Shown: positions 8,554-16,093 of the stretch, piece after piece | Numbering within the stretch: the stretch's first letter is position 1 | How the letters are laid out: each line of letters begins with the position of its first letter | Assembly: GCA_017561085.1 (NCBI GenBank) | Contig: JAFZDQ010000047.1 | Coordinates: 1-45,090 of the forward strand | Direction: 5' to 3' | Length of the DNA stretch: 45,090 nucleotides | Source: Lachnospiraceae bacterium | Lineage (GTDB): Bacteria; Bacillota; Clostridia; Lachnospirales; Lachnospiraceae | Notes under the pieces: generated by a model | Database searches by the model: none | What the model was told of the DNA's origin: nothing | What the model saw: the letters and a program-made list of their open reading frames with translations, nothing else | Translations under genes and position numbers: made by a program

Positions 8554-9189
8554 TTAATATCCCAGTTCTTCCGCTACAAAGAAAACTTTGATTCTGCCGG
8601 GATGTCCGCTTCTTCTGGTAACAACCACCTGATTACAGATACAATCGGGAGATAAGCAATCGCCGCATCTTCCGATATGGGCACAAGGGGTATTTTTGTT
8701 CAGACGTACGGTGTTAGCGGGAGTAGCGATGTCGCGGACTCTGTCATAGCCTTCCTGTACGGTAGAAACCAGTTTGTTCATACCCACAACCATAATAATG
8801 TGCTTCGGTCCGTGAATCAGGCAGGCAAGGCGGTTTCCGTTTCCGTCGATGTTAATCAGTTCGCCGTCCATGGTAATGGCATTGGTACTCATCAGATAGT
8901 AGTCAGCCATAACTGTTTTTGCGAAAATTTCTCTTGCTTCTTCGGGAGATTTGGCAGTCATTCTGTCGATTAAGGTATATTTGTCCCCCTGAATGGCATC
9001 CATTAATCCGCATTCCTTTACGGACTCACTTCCGCCCCAGCTGACAACACTGCCTTCCTCCATCATATTTAAGATGGCTTCTACACAGGACGCGCTGTCG
9101 TCAAAATAGTAGCCTTCCATGTTTCTCTTCTCGAGATTTTTGATAATGCCTTCAGCTGCATTTCTGAACGCTTTCACTTTTGGTGTCAT
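8554..9189 (-). CDS. LUD-domain protein (LutC/YkgG-related)
   Basis: 211 aa. The LUD domain (DUF162/LUD_dom) is recognised from VVSWGGSESVKECGL, the NAITMDGELINIDGNGNR block and GPKHIIMVVGMNKLV. A C-terminal Cys cluster (C-x5-C-x2-C-x4-C-x-C in the PCAHIGRCGDCLSPDCICN region) may hold metal. Family members are linked to lactate or glycolate oxidation and redox use, but stand-alone forms such as this are uncharacterised. The ATG follows AGGAGG. No lutA or lutB neighbour is present, so lactate oxidation cannot be concluded. Confidence 0.85.
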   Translation of the reverse strand: MTPKVKAFRNAAEGIIKNLEKRNMEGYYFDDSASCVEAILNMMEEGSVVSWGGSESVKECGLMDAIQGDKYTLIDRMTAKSPEEAREIFAKTVMADYYLMSTNAITMDGELINIDGNGNRLACLIHGPKHIIMVVGMNKLVSTVQEGYDRVRDIATPANTVRLNKNTPCAHIGRCGDCLSPDCICNQVVVTRRSGHPGRIKVFFVAEELGY

Positions 9190-9378
9190 ACTTATAACCC
9201 TCCTACATTGGTAAAACCTTTGCTTCTGAAACTATTATAATCGATATTGGATGATTGGAAAATAATTTTAATACTGTAAATTGTTGGAAAATACAAGAAA
9301 AAGCAAACAATTAAACTGTTTATATGACATATAAAAATAAAATAATTAAAAAATAATCATATTTTATCGAAAAATGTA

Positions 9379-9407
9379 TTGACAAATTATAATTGATTAG
9401 ATATACT
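9379..9407 (+). promoter_or_regulatory. Near-consensus sigma-A promoter with AT-rich upstream region
   Basis: TTGACA at 9379-9384, a 17-bp spacer, and TATACT at 9402-9407. About 130 bp of very A/T-rich sequence precedes it and could act as an UP element. The nearest recognisable gene begins 536 bp downstream, so the promoter either serves a separate RNA or creates a very long leader. Confidence 0.75.
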
Positions 9408-9413
9408 TAACTT

Positions 9414-9760
9414 ACAAACAAACAAGGAATTCACATAAATCTAAAATCTGATGAAAGGAAGGTACGGTCCAACAAAAACTTAACTTAAACTCCAATTCAG
9501 CTTTAAAAGTACGAAAGAATGAAGTACCAAAGAAGCGAACCTCAGTCGTATAACCACAGAAGAAAAAGTAGCGAAGAACGAAAGAATTTCAAACCGTTAC
9601 AGTACAGCAGGTACGAAAGAAGAAAGGGAAAAGTACGAAAGAGAAAACTGAATACAGAAAAGGAAAAGAGAGGTAAAGCCATTGGATAGTATAGTTTAGA
9701 GGCGGGTATGAATCAGAACGATTGATACCCGCTTCCTCGTTGTGTGAAAGTTTTTGATGA
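9414..9760 (+). ncRNA. Candidate non-coding RNA or long leader, purine-rich with ACGAAAGA repeats
   Basis: This segment follows a strong promoter. From about 9505 to 9680 it is almost entirely purine, with ACGAAAGA at 9511, 9578, 9613 and 9635, three of them as TACGAAAGA. It ends in a hairpin (GCGGGTAT 9702-9709 with ATACCCGC 9725-9732, plus inner AATC/GATT) that lacks a good T run. The remaining 180 bp before the GH3 gene show no further clear signal. I recognise no known RNA family. It could instead encode the small basic ORF listed below. Confidence 0.35.
9519..9689 (+). CDS. Possible small basic peptide, 56 codons
   Basis: An open frame from an ATG at 9519 to a TAG at 9687 would give a 56-residue peptide very rich in Arg, Lys and Glu. 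It has repeated units of the type K/R-Y-x-R (KYQRSE, RYERRKGK). There is no clear ribosome binding site before the ATG. The composition follows directly from the purine-rich repeats, so this may be chance. I do not recognise the peptide. Confidence 0.2.
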   Translation: MKYQRSEPQSYNHRRKSSEERKNFKPLQYSRYERRKGKVRKRKLNTEKEKRGKAIG

Positions 9761-9942
9761 GTAAGCGGTTTTGCCGGTGCGGAGTTTTGGGTGGAATTGT
9801 ACAGACCGTCTGCTTTGGACCATAAGAGAAAATTAAGAAAAAAGATGAGGTTTACTGTGGAAATTATACGTTAAATAAGGTATTATGTAAGAAGAAAGTA
9901 CTAATTACGGATGAAATGTGAAATCACGGAGGATATGTTTGC

Positions 9943-11283
9943 ATGGCAAATTCAGATAGAGAAGAATATACGGAAGAGATGCAGCGTCGGGAGTACCGTC
10001 GCAAAAGAAGAGTAAGAAATCAGATAATCGCATATATTACCGCAGCGGTTTTATTGGCGGCGCTGGTATTTGGTGCAGGAATCGGTGTTCATGAAGCGGC
10101 TAAGATTTTAAATGATAAGCAGCACGCCCAGGAACTGCAGAACCAGTTAGAGGAGCTTGAGAAGGAAGAACCGGTAGTGGTTGAGGCGCCGGAAGAGACG
10201 ACGGAACCTGAAACGGAAGAAGAGGAAGAAGTGATTGATCCCCTGGGAGAAATCGTGGAAGGCTGTATTGCGGAAATGCCCATCGCAGATAAGGTGGCAG
10301 GACTTTTTATGATTACACCGGAAGCACTTACCGGTACTGACGTGGCGGTGAAGGCGGGGAATACCACCAAGGAAAAAATCAGCCAGTATGCAGTAGGCGG
10401 TCTGGTTTATTTTGAACAGAATATGAAGTCGGAAGAGCAGTTTAAAGAGATGCTTTCTACCACAAAGAGCTATAGTAAATATGCGTTGTTCATGGGTGTA
10501 GATGAGGAAGGCGGCAGTGTCAGCCGTCTTGCCAAGAAGGGGCTTGCGGATAATGTGGGTTCCATGGCGGATATCGGCGCAGGCGGTGATGCCGCTAAGG
10601 CAAAGGAAGCCGGCGCAAGTGTAGCGGCTTATTTGTCCGAATACGGATTTAATGTAAATTTTGCCCCGGTGGCGGATGTGGTACTGGAAGGAAATACCGT
10701 ACTTGGTGACAGGGCTTTCGGCAGCAATGCAAGTGAAGTTGCTACCATGGTTTCTGCCAATGTGCAGGGACTTAATGAAGGCGGCGTAAGTGCATGCCTG
10801 AAGCATTTCCCCGGAATCGGAAGTACCTTAGAGGATACCCATGACGGCATGGCGGTTTCCGAGAAAACACTGGATGACTTCGGAACCACTGACTTTCTGA
10901 CCTTTCAGGCGGGCATTGATGCGGGTGCGGAGTTTGTGATGGTGAGTCATTTGTCTGTACCTAATATTACAGGGGACAATACCCCCAGTTCTCTTTCTGC
11001 GAAGATGGTGACAGAGGTGCTCCGTGGCCAGCTTGGCTTTGAGGGCATTGTTATCACGGATGCCATGAACATGTCGGCAATTACCGAATATTATACCTCT
11101 GATGAAGCAGCAGTCCGTGCGATTTTGGCCGGAGCAGATATGATTTTGATGCCGGAAGATTTTGAAGCAGCTTACAACGGCGTGCTGGAAGCAGTCAGCA
11201 ACGGAACCATTACCGAAGAGAGAATCAATGAATCTCTTCGCAGGATTTACCGCGTAAAGTGTAAGGACAGAGTGGCAGAATAA
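9943..11283 (+). CDS. Membrane-anchored GH3 beta-N-acetylhexosaminidase-like protein (NagZ type)
   Basis: 446 aa. A short basic cytoplasmic tail is followed by one membrane segment (about 26-50), then a Glu/Pro/Thr-rich linker with the run ETTEPETEEEEEV, then a single GH3 catalytic domain. NagZ hallmarks are ACLKHFPGIGST with the D-T-H dyad in EDTHDGM, and the nucleophile Asp in GIVITDAMNMSAI. NagZ enzymes cleave GlcNAc from muropeptides; here the anchor would place it outside the cell, as with B. subtilis NagZ. The ATG follows GGAGG. Its natural 3' flank has been rearranged: 20 bp after the stop codon a tRNA-Gly fragment begins. Confidence 0.9.
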   Translation: MANSDREEYTEEMQRREYRRKRRVRNQIIAYITAAVLLAALVFGAGIGVHEAAKILNDKQHAQELQNQLEELEKEEPVVVEAPEETTEPETEEEEEVIDPLGEIVEGCIAEMPIADKVAGLFMITPEALTGTDVAVKAGNTTKEKISQYAVGGLVYFEQNMKSEEQFKEMLSTTKSYSKYALFMGVDEEGGSVSRLAKKGLADNVGSMADIGAGGDAAKAKEAGASVAAYLSEYGFNVNFAPVADVVLEGNTVLGDRAFGSNASEVATMVSANVQGLNEGGVSACLKHFPGIGSTLEDTHDGMAVSEKTLDDFGTTDFLTFQAGIDAGAEFVMVSHLSVPNITGDNTPSSLSAKMVTEVLRGQLGFEGIVITDAMNMSAITEYYTSDEAAVRAILAGADMILMPEDFEAAYNGVLEAVSNGTITEERINESLRRIYRVKCKDRVAE

Positions 11284-11302
11284 GCGGTTCTTTACAGGAA
11301 CC

Positions 11303-11332
11303 GCCGCGGGTTCGAGTCCCGTCTCGCGCTCT
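11303..11332 (+). repeat. Left tRNA-Gly-derived attachment repeat
   Basis: These 30 bp are identical to 17283-17312, the T arm and 3' acceptor end of the intact tRNA-Gly gene plus two bases beyond it. No D arm or 5' acceptor strand precedes it, so this is a fragment and not a tRNA gene. It is the likely left attachment site of the element. Confidence 0.85.
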
Positions 11333-11342
11333 GATGAAAAGT

Positions 11343-11379
11343 GTGGAAACGTTGAAAGAACAACGTTTCCACTTTTTTT
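11343..11379 (+). terminator. Strong terminator just inside the left end
   Basis: A 12-bp perfect stem (11343-11354 with 11361-11372) is followed by seven Ts. Being 10 bp after the tRNA 3' fragment, it would terminate a tRNA restored by integration at the tRNA-Gly 3' end. Confidence 0.92.
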
Positions 11380-11392
11380 GTGTGTCTGAAAA

Positions 11393-11411
11393 GTTGTAGA
11401 CAGTTGTAGAC
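11393..11411 (+). repeat. Integrase arm-type repeats, left end
   Basis: GTTGTAGAC occurs twice at a 10-bp period (11393-11401 and 11403-11411), between the core repeat and the integrase gene. The same 9-mer recurs at the other end of the element (16995-17003). Confidence 0.6.
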
Positions 11412-11417
11412 AACTTT

Positions 11418-12632
11418 TTATAATGCATTGGTTATAAGGTCGTAAGTTTCTTTTTCTGTTAATGGATTATAAATGTATTCAAGTGTTGTAGATAGATTAC
11501 TGTGTCCTAACATTTCCCGAATACAATCTAAGGGTACTCCATTTGCATTAAGATTACTTGCATACGTTTTTCTCATTTTGTGAGTACTTTTGGTGGCGAT
11601 ACCTTGACGTTCTGCATATTTCTCCAAAACATATGCTATTTGCCTTGACGTAATTCGTTTGCCGTCTCTTACAAAGAGATATTCGTCTTGTTTGGGGATT
11701 TTCTGTAAAAGCGAAATTGCTTTTGGAACAAGAACAACGAAGCGGTCACGATTTGTTTTGGTATGCTCAACAACCTCATATTGATTTGTTTCTTGATTTT
11801 TTACTTCTTCACGTACTATATGAAGATGCGAGAGGTCTTGCCAATCATCCCACTTAAGGGCAACCAGTTCTCCAACACGTAAACCTAATAGAAAATTTAG
11901 TTTAACTGCCAGAAATACGGTATCGCCACTTTCGCTATACATATTATCAAGATACTTATTCAGAGCGCATAACTCTTCTGTATTATAGGTTTCTGTTTTT
12001 CCCGTCTTTTTTACTATTTGACGGTATCGAACCATTATTTGTACTTTGCTCATAGGATTATTAGTTAAATATCCTTTTCGCAAGGCATAGACATACATGC
12101 CGTTTAGAATTGTTTTAATATTGCACCATTCTTTTCTGGATAAGTTGAAATCTCGTACAATACGATTACATTCTTTTTCGAGAACTAATTCGTTGATAGC
12201 ATTGAGTCTCATGTTGTGAAGAATAGATGGCTCAAAGTACTTTGCATAATGTTGCTTGTGGCGTTTTATGGTGTTGGGGCTGTTCGTAACAGTGGTTTTA
12301 TAGACAAGCCATTCTTCATATAATTCGTAAAATATTAATTTGTCACGGTGCGCTTGGGAAAAATAAATGGGTATTAGTTTCTCCAATAATTCTTCCTCTG
12401 TTTGTGCCTTGATATTTTTTCGTTCCCCGTTTTCATTTTTATATGAAGTCTGCCATCTGCCCTTAGTTGTTTTTGGGGGTGTGATAGCATAGGGGTGCAT
12501 CTTTTTGACTTGTTCTCTCTTTGTTGACATTATTATATCATGCACACTGTCTATATCCACTATATCTAAATTCAAGGCATCTTGCAATAATGACAAATTG
12601 CTAATGCTAGAAAATTGTTTGTTTCTCATCAT
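11418..12632 (-). CDS. Tyrosine site-specific integrase
   Basis: 404 aa. Order: an N-terminal arm-binding region (about 50-90, GRWQTSYKNENGERKNIKA, Tn916-Int like), a SAM-like core-binding domain (about 100-200), and the catalytic domain. Catalytic residues are R252 (GLRVGELVALKW), H351 and R354 (HKMRKTYAS), H377 (LGHSNL) and nucleophile Y388 (EYIYNP). The gene abuts the left attachment repeat, as expected for an integrase. The start is uncertain: the ATG pair at 12632/12629 overlaps the ftsK-like gene by 26 bp and has no good ribosome site, so translational coupling is likely. No excisionase gene was recognised. Confidence 0.93.
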   Translation of the reverse strand: MMRNKQFSSISNLSLLQDALNLDIVDIDSVHDIIMSTKREQVKKMHPYAITPPKTTKGRWQTSYKNENGERKNIKAQTEEELLEKLIPIYFSQAHRDKLIFYELYEEWLVYKTTVTNSPNTIKRHKQHYAKYFEPSILHNMRLNAINELVLEKECNRIVRDFNLSRKEWCNIKTILNGMYVYALRKGYLTNNPMSKVQIMVRYRQIVKKTGKTETYNTEELCALNKYLDNMYSESGDTVFLAVKLNFLLGLRVGELVALKWDDWQDLSHLHIVREEVKNQETNQYEVVEHTKTNRDRFVVLVPKAISLLQKIPKQDEYLFVRDGKRITSRQIAYVLEKYAERQGIATKSTHKMRKTYASNLNANGVPLDCIREMLGHSNLSTTLEYIYNPLTEKETYDLITNAL

Positions 12633-13887
12633 ACCAGAATGCTTGGAATACCTCGCCAGAGTGCGTTGTGAATAGACCTTGCGATTCCTTTGGGATTTTT
12701 GTTGATGCGGAAGTATTATCCAATATTATTTGCGAAAGGACGTTGTCAGCTTTTCCACATATGCGGTAATCCATGTTATTCTTTATTTGCCCGGACAAGA
12801 TATCTGCAGAGGGTCGTTGCGTGGATAACATTAGATGCAAACCAAACGCCCTGCCTTGGCGCGCTAAAGTAGAAAGAGCGCTTTCTATAGCAGAAATCAT
12901 TTCCTTTCTTTCTTTACTGGCGGCGGTTCGATCAAAGAGTTCGGCAAATTCATCAAAGACTAAAATATTTCGTTTGATTTTTACTTCTGTTTGAGCATTG
13001 TAGGTATCAATGTCTGAAAAACCAGTATTATGAAATAATTCTCTTCTCTTGTTTAACTCGTTTATTAAGTAATCGGTGAGAGCTAGAACTTCATTTTCGT
13101 AATAAACTAGTGTGCAACTTTGACGAAATTCTCCGAAATCTACGCCTTTCAAATCGACTATATAGACTTGGGCATGTTTCATGATACACTGTTTTATCAT
13201 GAGTCGCAGGAGGGCAGATTTGCCTGAACCTGTTGAACCACCTATAAGAACGTGATGTGTCTTAGAAAGTTGAAGGGTTTGTAATTCGCCAGCAAGGTTT
13301 TTTCCTAGTACAAGTGTTGAGGGGGCTTGGCTTAAGAAACTATCTTTCCAAAGTAACTTATGGGGAGTAGATGTTTGATATGGGACAGTGTATAAGATAG
13401 TTTCACGCATTGTCTTTCCGTTGGTTATCTTGGCTATTTGGCATCCTAAAGCGGTTTCTAAAGCCTCCTGTGATTTTTCCCATTTAGAGAGAGGAATGCC
13501 ACGGTTACCAAATGTCAATATTGAAAGTTCTCGATTGGCATTATCCTTGTGTATTGTTAACAAAATAGGAACTTCGTCTATGGAGTTTGTAAAACCTATT
13601 TGTAATAATCTATCATGGTATGATTTTATGTGGCGAGGTGTACCAATGAAAGACATCATAAACAGGAAGATTATAATTGTTAATAGAATGAAGGAAATAT
13701 CCATTGCATAGTAGTAAACTTTTGTAAAGGGTGGTTTCTCCGTAAGGGGGATAATGTATATTTTGCTATACCATAAAATGGCAGTGATAGTAAAATAGCA
13801 TAATGGGAAAATACATTTCCATTTGTTAATAAGTAACTCTTTAAAACCATTTCGGATTTGAGTCAAAAATATGTTTCTTTCTTTCAT
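12607..13887 (-). CDS. FtsK/SpoIIIE-family DNA translocase (TraB/TcpA-like) of the element
   Basis: 426 aa. Two N-terminal membrane segments (about 26-46 and 62-82) are followed by a single FtsK ATPase domain: Walker A IGGSTGSGKSALLR (about 215-228), Walker B NILVFDEFAE (about 307-316), and the sensor block LHLMLSTQRPSADILSG. No gamma domain is evident, unlike chromosomal FtsK. In AICE elements a protein of this type moves double-stranded DNA between cells by itself; in Tn916-like elements (Orf21) it acts as a coupling protein. A strong AAGGAG site precedes the ATG. It lies 32 bp after the rep gene and overlaps the integrase gene. Confidence 0.88.
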   Translation of the reverse strand: MKERNIFLTQIRNGFKELLINKWKCIFPLCYFTITAILWYSKIYIIPLTEKPPFTKVYYYAMDISFILLTIIIFLFMMSFIGTPRHIKSYHDRLLQIGFTNSIDEVPILLTIHKDNANRELSILTFGNRGIPLSKWEKSQEALETALGCQIAKITNGKTMRETILYTVPYQTSTPHKLLWKDSFLSQAPSTLVLGKNLAGELQTLQLSKTHHVLIGGSTGSGKSALLRLMIKQCIMKHAQVYIVDLKGVDFGEFRQSCTLVYYENEVLALTDYLINELNKRRELFHNTGFSDIDTYNAQTEVKIKRNILVFDEFAELFDRTAASKERKEMISAIESALSTLARQGRAFGLHLMLSTQRPSADILSGQIKNNMDYRICGKADNVLSQIILDNTSASTKIPKESQGLFTTHSGEVFQAFWYDEKQTIF

Positions 13888-13919
13888 AATTTTATCTCCT
13901 TAAATATATTTTTGAATAG

Positions 13920-14492
13920 TTATTCGCTTCTTGAAGTTCTCCATGTTCTACTTTTTAAATAGTTTGTAAGCATAATTGATGAGGAACCTTCTGCAAGTAC
14001 ATGAAACCAACTTTCATTATTATCGAGAGCAAATTCTATAATGTCAGCTAAGCAATCAATATGTTCCGATTGACAAAATCTAATGATTTCTGAAATGACA
14101 TCATATTTATTGATTGAAGAAATTGTTATTTTGCTAAGATAATCAGCACCGCCAGATAAGGAAATTATTTCATTTGGGTCGTATTGAAATTTTTGGGGTG
14201 CATTCTTGTGTGTAAGATATAATCCATAAGACTTGGGACAATGAATTATTTCACATCCTACTGAACCGATTTGCTCAACTATCTCAGAAAATTGTTGCCT
14301 TGATTTAAGCGTTTCAAACAAAAATAAAATATGCCAGTGCGGTTTTAGGATATTGCCATGTTCGTCTATGTCAGAATTATGAAGCGGACTGATAAGACAA
14401 GGTATATGGAGATTTTCAAGAATGCCAACCCAGTTATCTTTTGCACTCTCTTCATAAACTAGCGAGGCATAATATAGAGAACGTCTATTCAT
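13920..14492 (-). CDS. Rolling-circle replication initiator, pMV158 RepB family (Rep_2)
   Basis: 190 aa. The HUH endonuclease layout is complete: metal ligands H38 and D41 (SPLHNSDID), HUH motif H52-W-H54 (KPHWHILF), and the nicking Tyr in SYGLYLTHK (Y89 or Y92). The block YDPNEIISLSGGADY closely matches plasmid RepB proteins. Start set at the ATG at 14492, with AAAGGA 6 nt upstream; a longer frame to 14567 crosses the predicted origin hairpin and is rejected. The origin lies directly upstream. RepB would let the excised circle replicate, or could act as a relaxase-like mobilization nickase. Confidence 0.88.
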   Translation of the reverse strand: MNRRSLYYASLVYEESAKDNWVGILENLHIPCLISPLHNSDIDEHGNILKPHWHILFLFETLKSRQQFSEIVEQIGSVGCEIIHCPKSYGLYLTHKNAPQKFQYDPNEIISLSGGADYLSKITISSINKYDVISEIIRFCQSEHIDCLADIIEFALDNNESWFHVLAEGSSSIMLTNYLKSRTWRTSRSE

Positions 14493-14525
14493 AGAAATCC
14501 TTTCTTGAACATTGATTAGTGATAT

Positions 14526-14554
14526 AATGTGCGGTGTCGTAGTGACCGCACATT
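14526..14554 (-). other. Predicted double-strand origin (nick hairpin) of the rolling-circle replicon
   Basis: A 10-bp perfect inverted repeat (14526-14535 with 14545-14554) encloses a 9-nt loop. Read on the rep-coding strand the loop is CACTACGAC, which matches the pMV158 nick sequence TACTACG/AC at eight of nine positions. As in pMV158, the nick site is in the loop of a hairpin just upstream of rep. Confidence 0.7.
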
Positions 14555-14611
14555 GTTTTGTGTTCATGTGCTATTTTGTTAGTAATATTCAAGATATAAA
14601 CTTGATTAAGT

Positions 14612-14671
14612 GGTAGTAATACCCTGCAGAGAAATTCTTGAGGAATTTCTCTAATGCAGCGTATTACTACC
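14612..14671. repeat. Large imperfect palindrome next to the predicted origin
   Basis: The outer arms GGTAGTAATAC (14612-14622) and GTATTACTACC (14661-14671) pair perfectly over 11 bp. An inner 10-bp stem (14628-14637 with 14643-14652) and CTGC/GCAG extend it. There is no T run on either strand. It may be part of the origin (RepB-binding or single-strand origin) or a site for DNA transfer. Confidence 0.6.
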
Positions 14672-14678
14672 AATAACA

Positions 14679-14996
14679 TTATTTGGTATTTACTAATGAA
14701 ATACCCGTAGCACGTGCACCTACGTGAGTACGCCCTTGCATGGTATACAAAAAAAGTTCTAAGCCATCAAATATGACCTCGCAAAAACTGTTCTGAGGTG
14801 CATCCATTAATTTTTTGCCATTTATTTTAATCCAGACTTTGTCCAGATTATGCTCTGGAAGAGCAACTTCATATTTGTAGCCAAGAAGAGTATCTGTGCG
14901 CACATTGTTTTTGTATTCAAACACGGGAGATACATCCGTAAGAAGTGTTCTGCCTAAGCTGGCATGAGCATCAATAACTAAGTCAGTAGGGTTCAT
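14679..14996 (-). CDS. Small element protein of unknown function
   Basis: 105 aa; not recognised with confidence. It is soluble, predicted mostly beta, with a central FEYKNNVRTDTLLGYKYEV stretch and a VWIKINGKK strand. The ATG follows GGAGG. It is the first gene of the rep-ftsK-int operon, the position held in Tn916-like elements by small accessory proteins (DUF961/YdcP type), but similarity to those is not clear. A role at the nearby origin is only a guess. Confidence 0.65.
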   Translation of the reverse strand: MNPTDLVIDAHASLGRTLLTDVSPVFEYKNNVRTDTLLGYKYEVALPEHNLDKVWIKINGKKLMDAPQNSFCEVIFDGLELFLYTMQGRTHVGARATGISLVNTK

Positions 14997-15109
14997 TTTG
15001 TTTCCTCCATTTCGTAATGAGTGTTTTGTTCGGCGCCTAAGAATAGAATATTATTAAAGTGGTAGAAAGTCATGAGCATAGATTAATAACTTATTAAACA
15101 AATATGTTA

Positions 15110-15138
15110 TTGTAATATGATGATATATTTGCTACAAT
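15110..15138 (+). promoter_or_regulatory. Promoter for the XRE gene
   Basis: TTGTAA (15110-15115), a 17-bp spacer and TACAAT (15133-15138), 38 bp before the ATG. It lies in the divergent region between the two operons of the element. Confidence 0.55.
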
Positions 15139-15176
15139 GTTCAGTTATATAATTGACTTGTAAGGAGGTGAAACTA

Positions 15177-15587
15177 ATGACAAAGAAAGAAATTCAAAAA
15201 CCAAGTTTTATAGAAAAGATGGACAAAAAGGTAGAACTAATACTAAGAAAGAAGTATCCCAATAATCTTAGAGAATTGCGTGAGAAAAACGGATTGTCGC
15301 AAGAAGTGTTTGCACAATTAGCAGAGGTTTCTACAATGACAATTTCTCGCGCTGAAAATGCAGAGACAGTTTTGAAACTAGAAGGGCTGGTTAGGGTTGC
15401 TTTGGCATCTGGTGAATCAATAGATGAGTTACTGGGAATAAGAACTGAACATGAGGATTTGGAGGGGTATTTGAAAATATATTCGCGTAACATTGCGGAT
15501 ATAAAGAGTTATGGTAATTTACGAATAAAAAACGGAAAAGCCGAATGGAGAAAGAAAAAGGTTATTACATATTATGAAACTGCGTAA
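15177..15587 (+). CDS. XRE-family DNA-binding regulator
   Basis: 136 aa. An HTH_3 domain covers about residues 27-85 (LRELREKNGLSQEVFAQLAEVSTMTISRAE). The C-terminal tail is short and basic (EWRKKKVITYY). The ATG at 15177 has AAGGAGG 8 nt upstream. It is divergent from the rep-ftsK-int operon and convergent with the second XRE gene, so it is a likely switch for excision or replication of the element. Confidence 0.82.
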   Translation: MTKKEIQKPSFIEKMDKKVELILRKKYPNNLRELREKNGLSQEVFAQLAEVSTMTISRAENAETVLKLEGLVRVALASGESIDELLGIRTEHEDLEGYLKIYSRNIADIKSYGNLRIKNGKAEWRKKKVITYYETA

Positions 15588-15595
15588 TATAGCAA

Positions 15596-15631
15596 AAGGG
15601 ATATTCTGTGGAATATCCCTTGAGTTGTTTT
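15596..15631 (+). terminator. Terminator between convergent XRE genes
   Basis: An 11-bp perfect stem (AAGGGATATTC 15596-15606 with 15611-15621), a 4-nt loop and a broken T run. Confidence 0.65.
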
Positions 15632-15639
15632 ATAGTAGT

Positions 15640-15951
15640 CTAAGTTTTGTCCTTTAGGTTGTTGTATTGCTCTAACTCGGCAATTAGTCGCAACATTAAT
15701 TGAGCCTGTTCATCCGTTAATGCAGACATTTTAAATTGCATATCATCTGATAGCCCGAGCAGATAGTCGGCAGAGACTTGAAAGAATGTACATAGTTTTA
15801 TGAGAACATCCAAAGACGGGTATTTAGTATTCTGTTCATATGCAGAAATAGACCCTTTTACGAGTTCCATTTTCTCTGCAAGTTGCTGTTGTGTTAGTCC
15901 TTTTTGTTTTCGTAATGCTTTTAGCTTGTCTCCAAAATATTCCATACCCAT
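15640..15951 (-). CDS. XRE-family repressor (Cro/CI or ImmR-like)
   Basis: About 103 aa. The N-terminal HTH is KLKALRKQKGLTQQQLAEKM followed by SISAYEQNTKYPSLDVLIKL and the ImmR-type VSADYLLGLSD. The C-terminal ~40 residues are helical. Start chosen at the ATG at 15951, with AAAGGA 12 nt upstream; ATGs at 15963 and 15945 are alternatives. It is transcribed divergently from the lipoprotein gene, so it may also control that cargo. ImmR-like repressors govern excision in ICEBs1-type elements. Confidence 0.82.
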   Translation of the reverse strand: MGMEYFGDKLKALRKQKGLTQQQLAEKMELVKGSISAYEQNTKYPSLDVLIKLCTFFQVSADYLLGLSDDMQFKMSALTDEQAQLMLRLIAELEQYNNLKDKT

Positions 15952-16093
15952 TTTTTTTACCATTCCTTTACCAAATACTATCAAAACAAAGACTTCTTAT
16001 AATTGTACACATAATACCCGAAGTTGACTTCTGGGGCGTGATATGATAAATTTGAATAGAAAAAATATATTATGAGTTTGGAGGAATGTATTT

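Noticed and set aside
11281-11332. tRNA-like fold: the hairpin GCGGTTC-TTTACAG-GAACCGC followed by a T arm looks like an anticodon arm with TAC.
   Set aside because: No D arm and no 5' acceptor strand pairing with CTCGCGC is present upstream; the GH3 coding sequence fills that place. The hairpin is better read as a former GH3 terminator stem.
14493-14567. Longer RepB start at 14567.
   Set aside because: It would run through the nick-site hairpin; the ATG at 14492 has a ribosome site and matches the usual RepB N-terminus.
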